Source: Mesotoga sp. Brook.08.105.5.1 (GTDB lineage: Bacteria; Thermotogota; Thermotogae; Petrotogales; Kosmotogaceae). Taken from it: DNA of 64,000 bases. The stretch covers positions 1-64,000 of the forward strand of contig NZ_AYTW01000021.1 of the NCBI RefSeq assembly GCF_002752635.1, read 5' to 3'. Below the pieces are notes generated by a model. That model searched no databases. It was not told where the DNA came from and was given only the letters and a program-made list of their open reading frames with translations. Shown piece after piece: positions 44,647-52,613 of this stretch; within the stretch, counting starts at the first letter, position 1, and every line of letters begins with the position of its first letter. The position numbers and the translations under genes are program-made.

Positions 44647-45489
44647 ATGAGAGGTTTATGCAGAGCGAAATCAATAAGAAGTTTTACGATATATGGGGTC
44701 CTCGGTTTTTTTAGTGTGGTCTACTTGATACCGCTCTTCTGGATGGTGTCGACTTCACTCAAACCGGACGCACAGATCATGTCTATACCGATGCGTTGGT
44801 TTCCCGATCCTCCCCAGTGGAGCAACTACGCAAAGGCAGTGGATAGTTTTCCCTTTTTCAGATATTTCTTCAACACACTGTTCCTAACCTCAATGAATGT
44901 TCTGGGCAATACCCTCACGGCCTCACTGGTCGCATACAGTTTCTCCAAGTTGCAGTGGAAAGGCAGGAATTTGATCTTCTACATCACTATTGCCACTATG
45001 TTCATACCCGGCCAAGTTCTCATAATACCGGTCTATATACTCTTCACTCAACTCGGTTGGGTGAACACCTATCTTCCCCTTATAGTACCGGCCTTTTGCG
45101 GGGGAGGCGCTTTCAACATCTTCCTCTTGCGGCAGTTTTTTATCTCCATTCCAGACGAGTTAATGGAATCGGCCAGGATAGACGGAGCTTCGGAGTTCAA
45201 GATCTTCAGAAAGATAATACTGCCACTCTCGACACCGGCTCTCTTTACGGTGGCCCTTTTCACCATCGTTTTCACCTGGAACGATTTCTTCGGTCCACTG
45301 ATTTATCTCCATGATCCGTCCATGTGGACTCTTGCAATCGGGTTGCGAGGCTTTCAGCAGCAGTATTCGACAAACTGGAATCTTTTGATGGCCGCCTCTA
45401 CACTCACGGCCCTTCCGTTGATAATTCTCTACTTCGTCGCACAGGACAAAATGATGCGCGGCTTCACGCTGAGGGCAGGAATAAGATGA
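44647..45489 (+). CDS. Sugar ABC transporter permease, MalG type
   Basis: The 280-residue permease has the N-terminal helix YGVLGFFSVVYLIPLFWMVS with STSLKPDAQIM after it, and the EAA loop ESARIDGASEFKIFRKIIL (about residues 175-193). ATG 44647 is nine bases after GAGGGA; GTG 44638 would sit on that site. The stop overlaps the next gene (ATGA). Confidence 0.9.
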   Translation: MRGLCRAKSIRSFTIYGVLGFFSVVYLIPLFWMVSTSLKPDAQIMSIPMRWFPDPPQWSNYAKAVDSFPFFRYFFNTLFLTSMNVLGNTLTASLVAYSFSKLQWKGRNLIFYITIATMFIPGQVLIIPVYILFTQLGWVNTYLPLIVPAFCGGGAFNIFLLRQFFISIPDELMESARIDGASEFKIFRKIILPLSTPALFTVALFTIVFTWNDFFGPLIYLHDPSMWTLAIGLRGFQQQYSTNWNLLMAASTLTALPLIILYFVAQDKMMRGFTLRAGIR

Positions 45490-47690
45490 AGAGCACCGGA
45501 ATGGATCCCTTCAAAAGGATTGCAGCCATATTGGGAGTCTCCTTGCTGGCAGTCATATCTCTTGGTAAGATTGAAAAAGTGTACCTGATTCCCTTCAGTC
45601 ATCAAGATATCGGCTTCACGGGAACGCAGCTCGAGGTAGAAAGATACTACATTGAGATGTACAACGACCTTCTAGACTTCATGGATAGTTTCCCTGACTT
45701 TAGATTCACCGTCGAGACCTTCTGGCAATTTGATTGCTGGCTGAGATCTAATCCCGAAAGCGATCTGGTTGAACGGTACAGTGCTTATGCCAGGGAAGGC
45801 AGACTGGACTTCGGGGCTGCATACGGGTCAATGCATACGGGGTTCACAAACGATTATGTGATCTCGAAAAGCCTGGAAATCGCATTGAGTTTCGCTGAAG
45901 AAAATGGTCTGGAGATTTCAACCTGCCTTATGAACGATGTTCCCGGCTACACGGCCGATCTTCCCGATATACTGGCGGAGAAAGAAATAGACTATTTCGT
46001 CAGCGGGATTAACGATGCCTATGCGGAGGCGCTGGGTCTTGAAGGAAGCCATAACCTCTTCTACTGGGAGGGCCCGCTGGGGAATCGTGTCCTTTGCTGG
46101 GTCAGCAAAGGCAGTTACGCGGAAGGGTATTGGATCAAGAGCCCCTCTCTTCTTCAGAACTACCTGAATAACCTCGAGTTATCGGGCTACCCTTACTCCG
46201 AGGTAGCCATAATGGTCGCCTTCGATAACGCAGGATACTTCCCGGGCGCCGTTGCATATCTCGACCTCTACTCGAACTGGAACGATCAAGAAGTCGAGCT
46301 GATCGTCTCAACACCTTCAGAATTCATGAGGATTATGGAAGAGAAATACGGAGAAACTGCCAGGGTATATAAAGGGGATTGGTCAGGATGGTGGGAAGTG
46401 GTCAAGACCGGAGGGCCGTTCTCGGCAGGTGCATTTCGGCGTGTCCAGGAATTCGCCAAAGAACTCGACGAGGATCTGGAAAGGACCGATGCCCGACTAA
46501 AGTCTTCACTCGATATCAACCTGATCCTCTACGGCGAACACACTTCGGCCGTAACTGCCGGATGGCCTGGCAAGCTAACCCTTGAACAAAACATAACATC
46601 TAATGCGAGTGTTGTGGAATTATCCACCAAAGCTTATTCCCAGCTTGAGATGCTTTTGCGTGAGATGGCTGACGAGCTTTTGCCACAGGAGATTTGCGTT
46701 ATTGCTCCGGGCGAAGGTCAGTATTACGTCGAGATACCGGCTGATATCCCTAAGGGCGAAGACCTCTGCCTAAAGATCGGGGGTGAGTTATTCGCGGGAA
46801 CTCCTTTCCTTCGAGAGTTCACGGATCACTGGAACACTTACAGTGAGGGCTATTGCTTTCTTCTACCGCTGAATAGAGGAGTAAATGTTGTTGAAGTTGC
46901 AGGTTATGGAACGAACACCGAAGAAGAATTCGATGTCGACAAGCATACGCTTCTCGAATGGAAAGAGAGTGAGAAAGGTTCAATCGAAGTCATTGCTCCA
47001 TGCAGCGACGGAAGCTATTTGCATTTCGATTTGCGCCTGGAGTCATATTTGACTGGGAGTCCCAAAACCTTTTCACAAATAGATGCTACAATGTCCTCAT
47101 ATAATAGATCTGTAAACGCGCTGAAGGAGATCATAACGCTGAACTACTGTTCTCTACCCATTTCTCAGATAACGCTGGCTGCAGGTTTGCTGGGCGGTAT
47201 TGAACTAAGCGTTGTTATTGATAGAAAGGAATTGCCGACCGTATCATACAAAGACCATTCGATAAACTATGTTCTTTCACTGGGAATTGAAGGAGTCGCA
47301 AATGTTGAGTACAGAGGGGCCAGATCCTTCTCTACTATGGAAAGCGAGTTAGCTGGGTCGAGACCGCCTTTCTTACCTTTCCAAAGCTACATGCTGCTGG
47401 ATAGATCAGATGGGAAGACCGTCGTGGCCAGCCGCCAGAGTTTTTCTTTCAGTCTGGATGAAAGGTTGAGGTTCCAGCTTCTAAGGCATTATTCTTACAG
47501 TGCCACTTCGAACCTTGGAATTGTACCTCTTGGCGAAAATGAACCAGGTACCCCTGATTATCTGGTCTTTTCGTTCTATATAGATACGGTCGAAAACGGT
47601 GGATTTGAAAAAGCCGTCGCATTCGTGAATCTCCCATTCGTGATAGCCGTTGAAACAGATCTGGCAAGCGAAGAAAGGTGGTTGCAATGA
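45486..47690 (+). CDS. Membrane-anchored GH38-like glycosidase domain protein
   Basis: The 734-residue protein has an N-terminal hydrophobic anchor or uncleaved signal (residues 11-27, IAAILGVSLLAVISLGK) and then a GH38-type alpha-mannosidase N-terminal domain. HQDIGF (H39, D41) corresponds to the metal-binding H-x-D, and MNDVPGYT (D151) occupies the position of the nucleophile motif. The canonical L-P-D-x-F-G-H sequence is replaced, so it is a divergent subfamily (DUF5054-like). The C-terminal half has beta-rich segments. ATG 45486 overlaps the permease stop. An extracytoplasmic role ahead of import is inferred from the anchor. Confidence 0.75.
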   Translation: MKSTGMDPFKRIAAILGVSLLAVISLGKIEKVYLIPFSHQDIGFTGTQLEVERYYIEMYNDLLDFMDSFPDFRFTVETFWQFDCWLRSNPESDLVERYSAYAREGRLDFGAAYGSMHTGFTNDYVISKSLEIALSFAEENGLEISTCLMNDVPGYTADLPDILAEKEIDYFVSGINDAYAEALGLEGSHNLFYWEGPLGNRVLCWVSKGSYAEGYWIKSPSLLQNYLNNLELSGYPYSEVAIMVAFDNAGYFPGAVAYLDLYSNWNDQEVELIVSTPSEFMRIMEEKYGETARVYKGDWSGWWEVVKTGGPFSAGAFRRVQEFAKELDEDLERTDARLKSSLDINLILYGEHTSAVTAGWPGKLTLEQNITSNASVVELSTKAYSQLEMLLREMADELLPQEICVIAPGEGQYYVEIPADIPKGEDLCLKIGGELFAGTPFLREFTDHWNTYSEGYCFLLPLNRGVNVVEVAGYGTNTEEEFDVDKHTLLEWKESEKGSIEVIAPCSDGSYLHFDLRLESYLTGSPKTFSQIDATMSSYNRSVNALKEIITLNYCSLPISQITLAAGLLGGIELSVVIDRKELPTVSYKDHSINYVLSLGIEGVANVEYRGARSFSTMESELAGSRPPFLPFQSYMLLDRSDGKTVVASRQSFSFSLDERLRFQLLRHYSYSATSNLGIVPLGENEPGTPDYLVFSFYIDTVENGGFEKAVAFVNLPFVIAVETDLASEERWLQ

Positions 47691-48673
47691 GCGTTGGTCT
47701 CAAGGAGATAGCTGAACTTGTTGGAGTCTCGGTCTCTACTGTTTCAAGAGCCCTTAGAGATGATCCCAGGGTCAATAGAAAGACAAAAGAAAGGATCGTC
47801 TCAATAGCCAGAAATATGAACTACCTGCCAAACCAGGCAGCAAAAAGCTTGATAACGAAGAGAACAATGACAATAGGTCTGGTTCTCCCAAACCTAAGGT
47901 CTTTCATGCATGATATATTCGATGGGCTCGAGAGTGTATGCTCACCAGCTGGTTATAACATCCTGCTAGGAGTCTCCGACAATGATCCGGCGAAGGAATT
48001 ACGAGAACTGAAACTACTGCTTGAGAAACGAGTGGACGGCCTCATTCTTTTCTACGTCGGTGGTATCTTTAACCAGGCATCTATAAGATTCCTTAACAAT
48101 GTAAGTGTACCGATTGTACTTCTAGACAGGTACATACCCCGATCAAGATTCGACTTCGTCGTGAGTGACAACCGCAACGGCTCGCGGATACTTGTTGAAC
48201 ACCTCGTTTCAAAGGGCAAAGAAAAGATAGCATTCATAACACAGAAAGAAGACGCGACAGCCATCAAGGAACGGATGGACGGCTTCCTTGACGGAGTGCT
48301 AAAGTGCCGGACAAGACTACATCCCGAATACCTCGCGTGTGAAACAATGCCAAAGATGGAGAACGGTTACGAGTGTACAAGAAGACTCATGAACCTCGAT
48401 GATCCACCGCAGGCAATAGTTGGATGCACGGGCGACGTCACTCTTGGAGTTGTCAAATACCTGATCGAACATCCTGAACTTGAGGGAAAGATAACCGTAA
48501 GCGGATTCGATGACTTCGACTTCCTCTCTTTTCTCAAGATCCCCGTGACCACGGTTGCACAGAAGACAGGTGAGATGGGCCGACAGGCAGCCACGATTCT
48601 CCTGGAGAGGCTGTATGGAGATCCAACAGGGCAAAGAAGAGTCTTCCTTGAAACGGTGCTTGTGGAGCGGTAA
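47687..48673 (+). CDS. LacI-family transcriptional regulator
   Basis: The 328-residue protein has the LacI HTH (VGLKEIAELVGVSVSTVSRA, then LRDDPRVNRKTKERIVSIAR) and hinge (NYLPNQAAKSLITKRTMTIGL), then a two-lobed sugar-binding domain with ILLGVSDNDPAKELRELKLL, VDGLILF and TVSGFDDFDFLSFLKIPVTT. ATG 47687 overlaps the preceding stop (ATGA). It is embedded in the operon it probably represses through the 14-bp palindromes at 42144 and 42254. Confidence 0.93.
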   Translation: MSVGLKEIAELVGVSVSTVSRALRDDPRVNRKTKERIVSIARNMNYLPNQAAKSLITKRTMTIGLVLPNLRSFMHDIFDGLESVCSPAGYNILLGVSDNDPAKELRELKLLLEKRVDGLILFYVGGIFNQASIRFLNNVSVPIVLLDRYIPRSRFDFVVSDNRNGSRILVEHLVSKGKEKIAFITQKEDATAIKERMDGFLDGVLKCRTRLHPEYLACETMPKMENGYECTRRLMNLDDPPQAIVGCTGDVTLGVVKYLIEHPELEGKITVSGFDDFDFLSFLKIPVTTVAQKTGEMGRQAATILLERLYGDPTGQRRVFLETVLVER

Positions 48674-48690
48674 GACTGTGGGGCAATAAC

Positions 48691-51375
48691 GTGAAATCTG
48701 TTTTGGTCAAAGGAGATTCAATAAGAATAGATATTCAGTTCACAGACCTTCTGAAGAGATCCGAGCTTCGGCCTCGCTTGGTGATAATTGCCAATTCGTC
48801 AGAGAAGAGATGCAATATAACTATCTCACAGAGAGAACAAGAGAGCTCAACATCTGTCGCTCCGGGTGAGTCGGAAGAGTTGTTCACAGTTGAGAGTGGC
48901 CCGGTCAAGATCATCGTTGCATCTTGTCAGGAGAGGTTGGAGGAGAGTATAGAGCTTGACCGGCCAAGGATAATTGATTTCAATCTACTAATGTTTTCTC
49001 ACGTTGACCTTGGTTACACGGCCCCCATAAAGGAAGTCGAGAGACTCCAGGCTCATTACACCGCAAAGGCGATTCAGTTCTACAATGACAGCTTGCCCTT
49101 GCCGGAAGAATCGCGATTCAGGTGGAATATTGAAACGACCTGGGCCTTTTCGTGTTTCGAAAAGAGATACGGTCAAGCCGATTATGAGACGGCCCGTGAT
49201 CTGCTGAAAAGGGGAGAATTTGGAATTGGAGCGCTATTTCTTCACCATTATGCAGACAGGACAGAGTTCGAGGAACTCTTCCATTCTCTGGAGAGAACCA
49301 GGTCGCTAAGAGCATCGGGTATGAAAATCAAGAGCGCCTTTCTCAGCGATGTACCAGGGGTGAGTACCGGACTCCTGGAGCTACTCTTCGATACAGGTGT
49401 GGAAAATTTATTCATGTCGATAAACAATTTCGTGGCCCCTTTCAAGGAATACACGAACCTGAAGTCGCCTTTCTGGTGGAGGCTTCCGAGTGGAGCAAAG
49501 ATACTCGCCTGGTTCACGGATGATCCTAAATGGGCCTACATTGAAGGACATAGATTCTTCGGAAGCGATATTGAAACCTTGAAAGGCGAGGTTATAGACA
49601 AACTCGCTTCACTCGATGTCAGAGAATATGAATTCCCGGTCTATGCAATTCCAATGGCAATCGACAACAGAGAACCTATATTCACGCCGGTCGAACTGAT
49701 AAAAGATTGGAACGCCTCGTGGAGAAACCCGCATATCTCCACAGCAACGATCGATAGTTTTTTCGATAGACTTAGACCTTGGTGTTCAGTAATTCAAGAC
49801 GTAGAAGGTGAATTCAACGGATGGTGGACTTCTAATATTCTGGCTTATCCCAGGGAGAACTCACTTTCTTCGCATACCTTCTCCATTCTGCATGAAGCTT
49901 CGATTCTAAACGGGCTTTCAAATGGGGAGAACCATAAAGAGATCGAGGAAGCTTTTGAATTGATCGGGGGATTCGACGAGCATTCGGGAGGTGGAGGTCT
50001 GTATCTCTCTAAAGACCCCGAGGCAATCCTTGATGCAGTAACTCAGGGTTTCGGCTGGGTATTTCGGGCTAACCGCCTGGCCTGCAAGACAATCAATAGT
50101 CTACGAGAGAGAGTCTTTGGTTCTGGCAATTACATTACGGCGTTCAACCCAACAGGGCTGACGCGCAATGATTTTTGTGTTATGAATTGTGACGATCCGG
50201 AACTTTCTTTGGAAGCTCCCGATGGAACTGAGGTCTCTTCATTATTCTACAGCGGGAAGCTCTTTTTCGACCCTGGCGAACTCAAGGGCTTCGAGCACAG
50301 GCGTTTTCTGCCACGGAAGAAAGCTGGAAGAAATTCAGTTTCTGAAAGCTCGACAGGTAACTTAGAGGTTTCGACCGATCACTTCGATCTATCCTTCAAC
50401 GATCGGGGAGAACTTGAATCAATCGTGGCCAAGGAGAACGGGCGAGAACTCCTTTCTTCATCTCTGACGGCTGGAAAGCTCAAAATAGTGCGTACCGCTG
50501 TCAACCCGACAGAAAACTTGGCAGACGCTATAGAACACGACGAGTTGTACACAGGAAAAGCTTCTCCAAATAGAGAAGAGGATTATCTGCCAGTCAAGTG
50601 TGGCTTTAGGGTCTTCGAATCACGGTGGGGTAAGGTGATTGAATTCCAGCCCATAGATAGATTCTGCAGGCCCTTCAGAAAATCCTTCATATTGCCAGCA
50701 GAATCTGCGGAGATAATCTTGTCTGTAAGAATCCACTACATCTACGACGTCGGTCCGTCTGACTTTCTGTTTCTCGAAGTTCCGCTCAACGTTGAGCGGC
50801 CGGAGATCAGCTACTCCACTCCCGGAAGAATCGCCCCGCAGGGTGATCTAATCAGCGGAAGCGGGACGGATACTCTGACAGTACTCGGGGGACTTAGAAT
50901 CGATGATACTGGCAGTGGATTTTCGGTGAATATAGGCCTCGAAGGCATAAACCTGGTTGACTTCGCCTCTCCTTCACCTTTACGATTCAGACGGGACCTT
51001 CCGGCAAGTGGGAGATTGTTCTTCAGACTTTTTAACGGCAACCTGCAGAACCGCTTTGCCAGCCCCTTTCTCAACGGCGAACCCATGGATTTCGCTGTTA
51101 GGCTGTCGACTGGATCGACCGGATTGCACAAGTATTCCGTTACCATGAGAAATCCAATCTCAGTATTCAAGAGTGGCCGAAAGGCTGCTCCTATCCTCGC
51201 AGGACTGAAGGCGAGCGACAATGTCGAACTGTTTCTCGCTCAGGATAGATCAATGAAGCCGGTCCTTCTTGCTAAGGAAGTTGCTGGAGAGAAAGGCTAT
51301 CTCATCGCAGGTGATGGGAGAAGATATGACCTGAAGGCATATGAATTCCTTCGCACAGATCTTCAAGTGGGGTGA
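48691..51375 (+). CDS. Cytoplasmic GH38-like protein, divergent
   Basis: The 894-residue protein lacks a signal peptide. After about 90 residues of beta-type sequence comes a GH38-like domain with FSHVDLGYT (H104, D106) and FLSDVPGVSTG (D220) in place of the canonical nucleophile motif, so it resembles the protein encoded at 45486 more than true alpha-mannosidases. The C-terminal half is beta-rich, like the mannosidase sandwich domains. GTG 48691 has only a moderate site (GTGGGG). The stop overlaps the next gene (GTGA). Substrate is unknown; an alpha-linked hexoside is likely by context. Confidence 0.75.
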   Translation: MKSVLVKGDSIRIDIQFTDLLKRSELRPRLVIIANSSEKRCNITISQREQESSTSVAPGESEELFTVESGPVKIIVASCQERLEESIELDRPRIIDFNLLMFSHVDLGYTAPIKEVERLQAHYTAKAIQFYNDSLPLPEESRFRWNIETTWAFSCFEKRYGQADYETARDLLKRGEFGIGALFLHHYADRTEFEELFHSLERTRSLRASGMKIKSAFLSDVPGVSTGLLELLFDTGVENLFMSINNFVAPFKEYTNLKSPFWWRLPSGAKILAWFTDDPKWAYIEGHRFFGSDIETLKGEVIDKLASLDVREYEFPVYAIPMAIDNREPIFTPVELIKDWNASWRNPHISTATIDSFFDRLRPWCSVIQDVEGEFNGWWTSNILAYPRENSLSSHTFSILHEASILNGLSNGENHKEIEEAFELIGGFDEHSGGGGLYLSKDPEAILDAVTQGFGWVFRANRLACKTINSLRERVFGSGNYITAFNPTGLTRNDFCVMNCDDPELSLEAPDGTEVSSLFYSGKLFFDPGELKGFEHRRFLPRKKAGRNSVSESSTGNLEVSTDHFDLSFNDRGELESIVAKENGRELLSSSLTAGKLKIVRTAVNPTENLADAIEHDELYTGKASPNREEDYLPVKCGFRVFESRWGKVIEFQPIDRFCRPFRKSFILPAESAEIILSVRIHYIYDVGPSDFLFLEVPLNVERPEISYSTPGRIAPQGDLISGSGTDTLTVLGGLRIDDTGSGFSVNIGLEGINLVDFASPSPLRFRRDLPASGRLFFRLFNGNLQNRFASPFLNGEPMDFAVRLSTGSTGLHKYSVTMRNPISVFKSGRKAAPILAGLKASDNVELFLAQDRSMKPVLLAKEVAGEKGYLIAGDGRRYDLKAYEFLRTDLQVG

Positions 51376-52613
51376 TCGAAATAACTTCAAAAGAGAGAAT
51401 AATAGAAGCCCTGAACCACAGGGAACCGGATCGGGTCCCTATAGATTTTGGTGGAATGAGATCGACTGGAATCCATGCAATAGCATACAGGAAGCTTAAG
51501 GAGTACCTTGGACTATCAGACACATCGGTGAAAATCTACGACGTTTTCCAGCAACTGGCCCTGGTCGAAGAAGAAGTAAGAAAGAGCATGCATTCTGACG
51601 TCGTAGAACTCAAGAGACTCGACGGCGGCTTTGATACAAGAATAGATGAATGGATAGAGTTCGACTTGTTCGAAGACGGCGGAAGGTATCTTTTGCCTGC
51701 GGGTTTCGATCCAGTCACGTTAGCCGATGGTTCTAGAGTCATTATGAATGACGGCCGGATCGTAGCCAGCATGCCAAGAGGCGGATTCTACTTCGACGGG
51801 AAATACTTTCCCTTGGCTGGCACAGAAGACAAAAAGGCAATTGACGGACTCGTCCGTTCTGGTCTTTCAGAGAGGGAGATCGCTTTTCTGAAAAGCCAGC
51901 TTATGGAAATTAGGAACTCCGCTGACTGTGCGGTAATGGGAACGTTTGGAGGCAACTTTCTCGAGGCAGGACACACCTACTTTGGTTATCAGGAGTTCAT
52001 GGAGAGAATCATAACGGATCGACCGTTAGTCGAATACTTCCTTGACAAGCTTCTCGAGAAGTACACCGTTGAGCTCGAAAGGTACCTTCATGAATTCGGT
52101 GACGAAATCGACCTTATACAGATTGGAGATGATTACGGAACACAGGAGAATACGCAGATTTCGTCTCGGCTTTTCAGAGCGCTCTTCAAACCACGTTTGC
52201 AGGCGCTGTGCAATTATATTCATTCGAAGAAACCCGGGCTGTTTATATTCCTACACTCCTGTGGTTCTGTTTATCCCTTCATCGGTGATTTCATAGAGGC
52301 CGGCGTCCAGGTCCTCAATCCCGTCCAGACGAGTGCAAAAAACATGGAACCTGCGATGCTCAAACGGGAGTTCGGAAAGGATATCGTATTCTGGGGAGGC
52401 GGATGTGACACTCAGCATGTGCTGCCCTTCGGAACATTGGATGACGTTAGAGATGATGTAAAGAGGCGTATAGACATACTCTCTCCCGGAGGTGGTTTTG
52501 TCTTCGCTTCGATTCACAACATTCAAATGGAAATAGCTCCGGAGAAGGTTTTTCGACTATTTGACACGGCTTATAATTATGGAAGAGGTGTGTACTGTGG
52601 CAGGAAAAGATAG
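51372..52613 (+). CDS. Uroporphyrinogen decarboxylase-like (URO-D/MtaA) protein
   Basis: The 413-residue protein begins with the URO-D family start TSKERIIEALNHREPDRVPIDFGG and has a TIM-barrel body with LIQIGDDYGTQ, FLHSCGSVYPFIGDFIEAGV and VFWGGGCDTQHVLPFGT, the last containing a candidate Cys/His metal site. It is clearly not a haem gene by context; family members here often act as methyltransferases or have unknown roles in sugar clusters. GTG 51372 overlaps the upstream stop, and the 3' end overlaps the alpha-mannosidase gene by 17 bases. Confidence 0.85.
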   Translation: MIEITSKERIIEALNHREPDRVPIDFGGMRSTGIHAIAYRKLKEYLGLSDTSVKIYDVFQQLALVEEEVRKSMHSDVVELKRLDGGFDTRIDEWIEFDLFEDGGRYLLPAGFDPVTLADGSRVIMNDGRIVASMPRGGFYFDGKYFPLAGTEDKKAIDGLVRSGLSEREIAFLKSQLMEIRNSADCAVMGTFGGNFLEAGHTYFGYQEFMERIITDRPLVEYFLDKLLEKYTVELERYLHEFGDEIDLIQIGDDYGTQENTQISSRLFRALFKPRLQALCNYIHSKKPGLFIFLHSCGSVYPFIGDFIEAGVQVLNPVQTSAKNMEPAMLKREFGKDIVFWGGGCDTQHVLPFGTLDDVRDDVKRRIDILSPGGGFVFASIHNIQMEIAPEKVFRLFDTAYNYGRGVYCGRKR

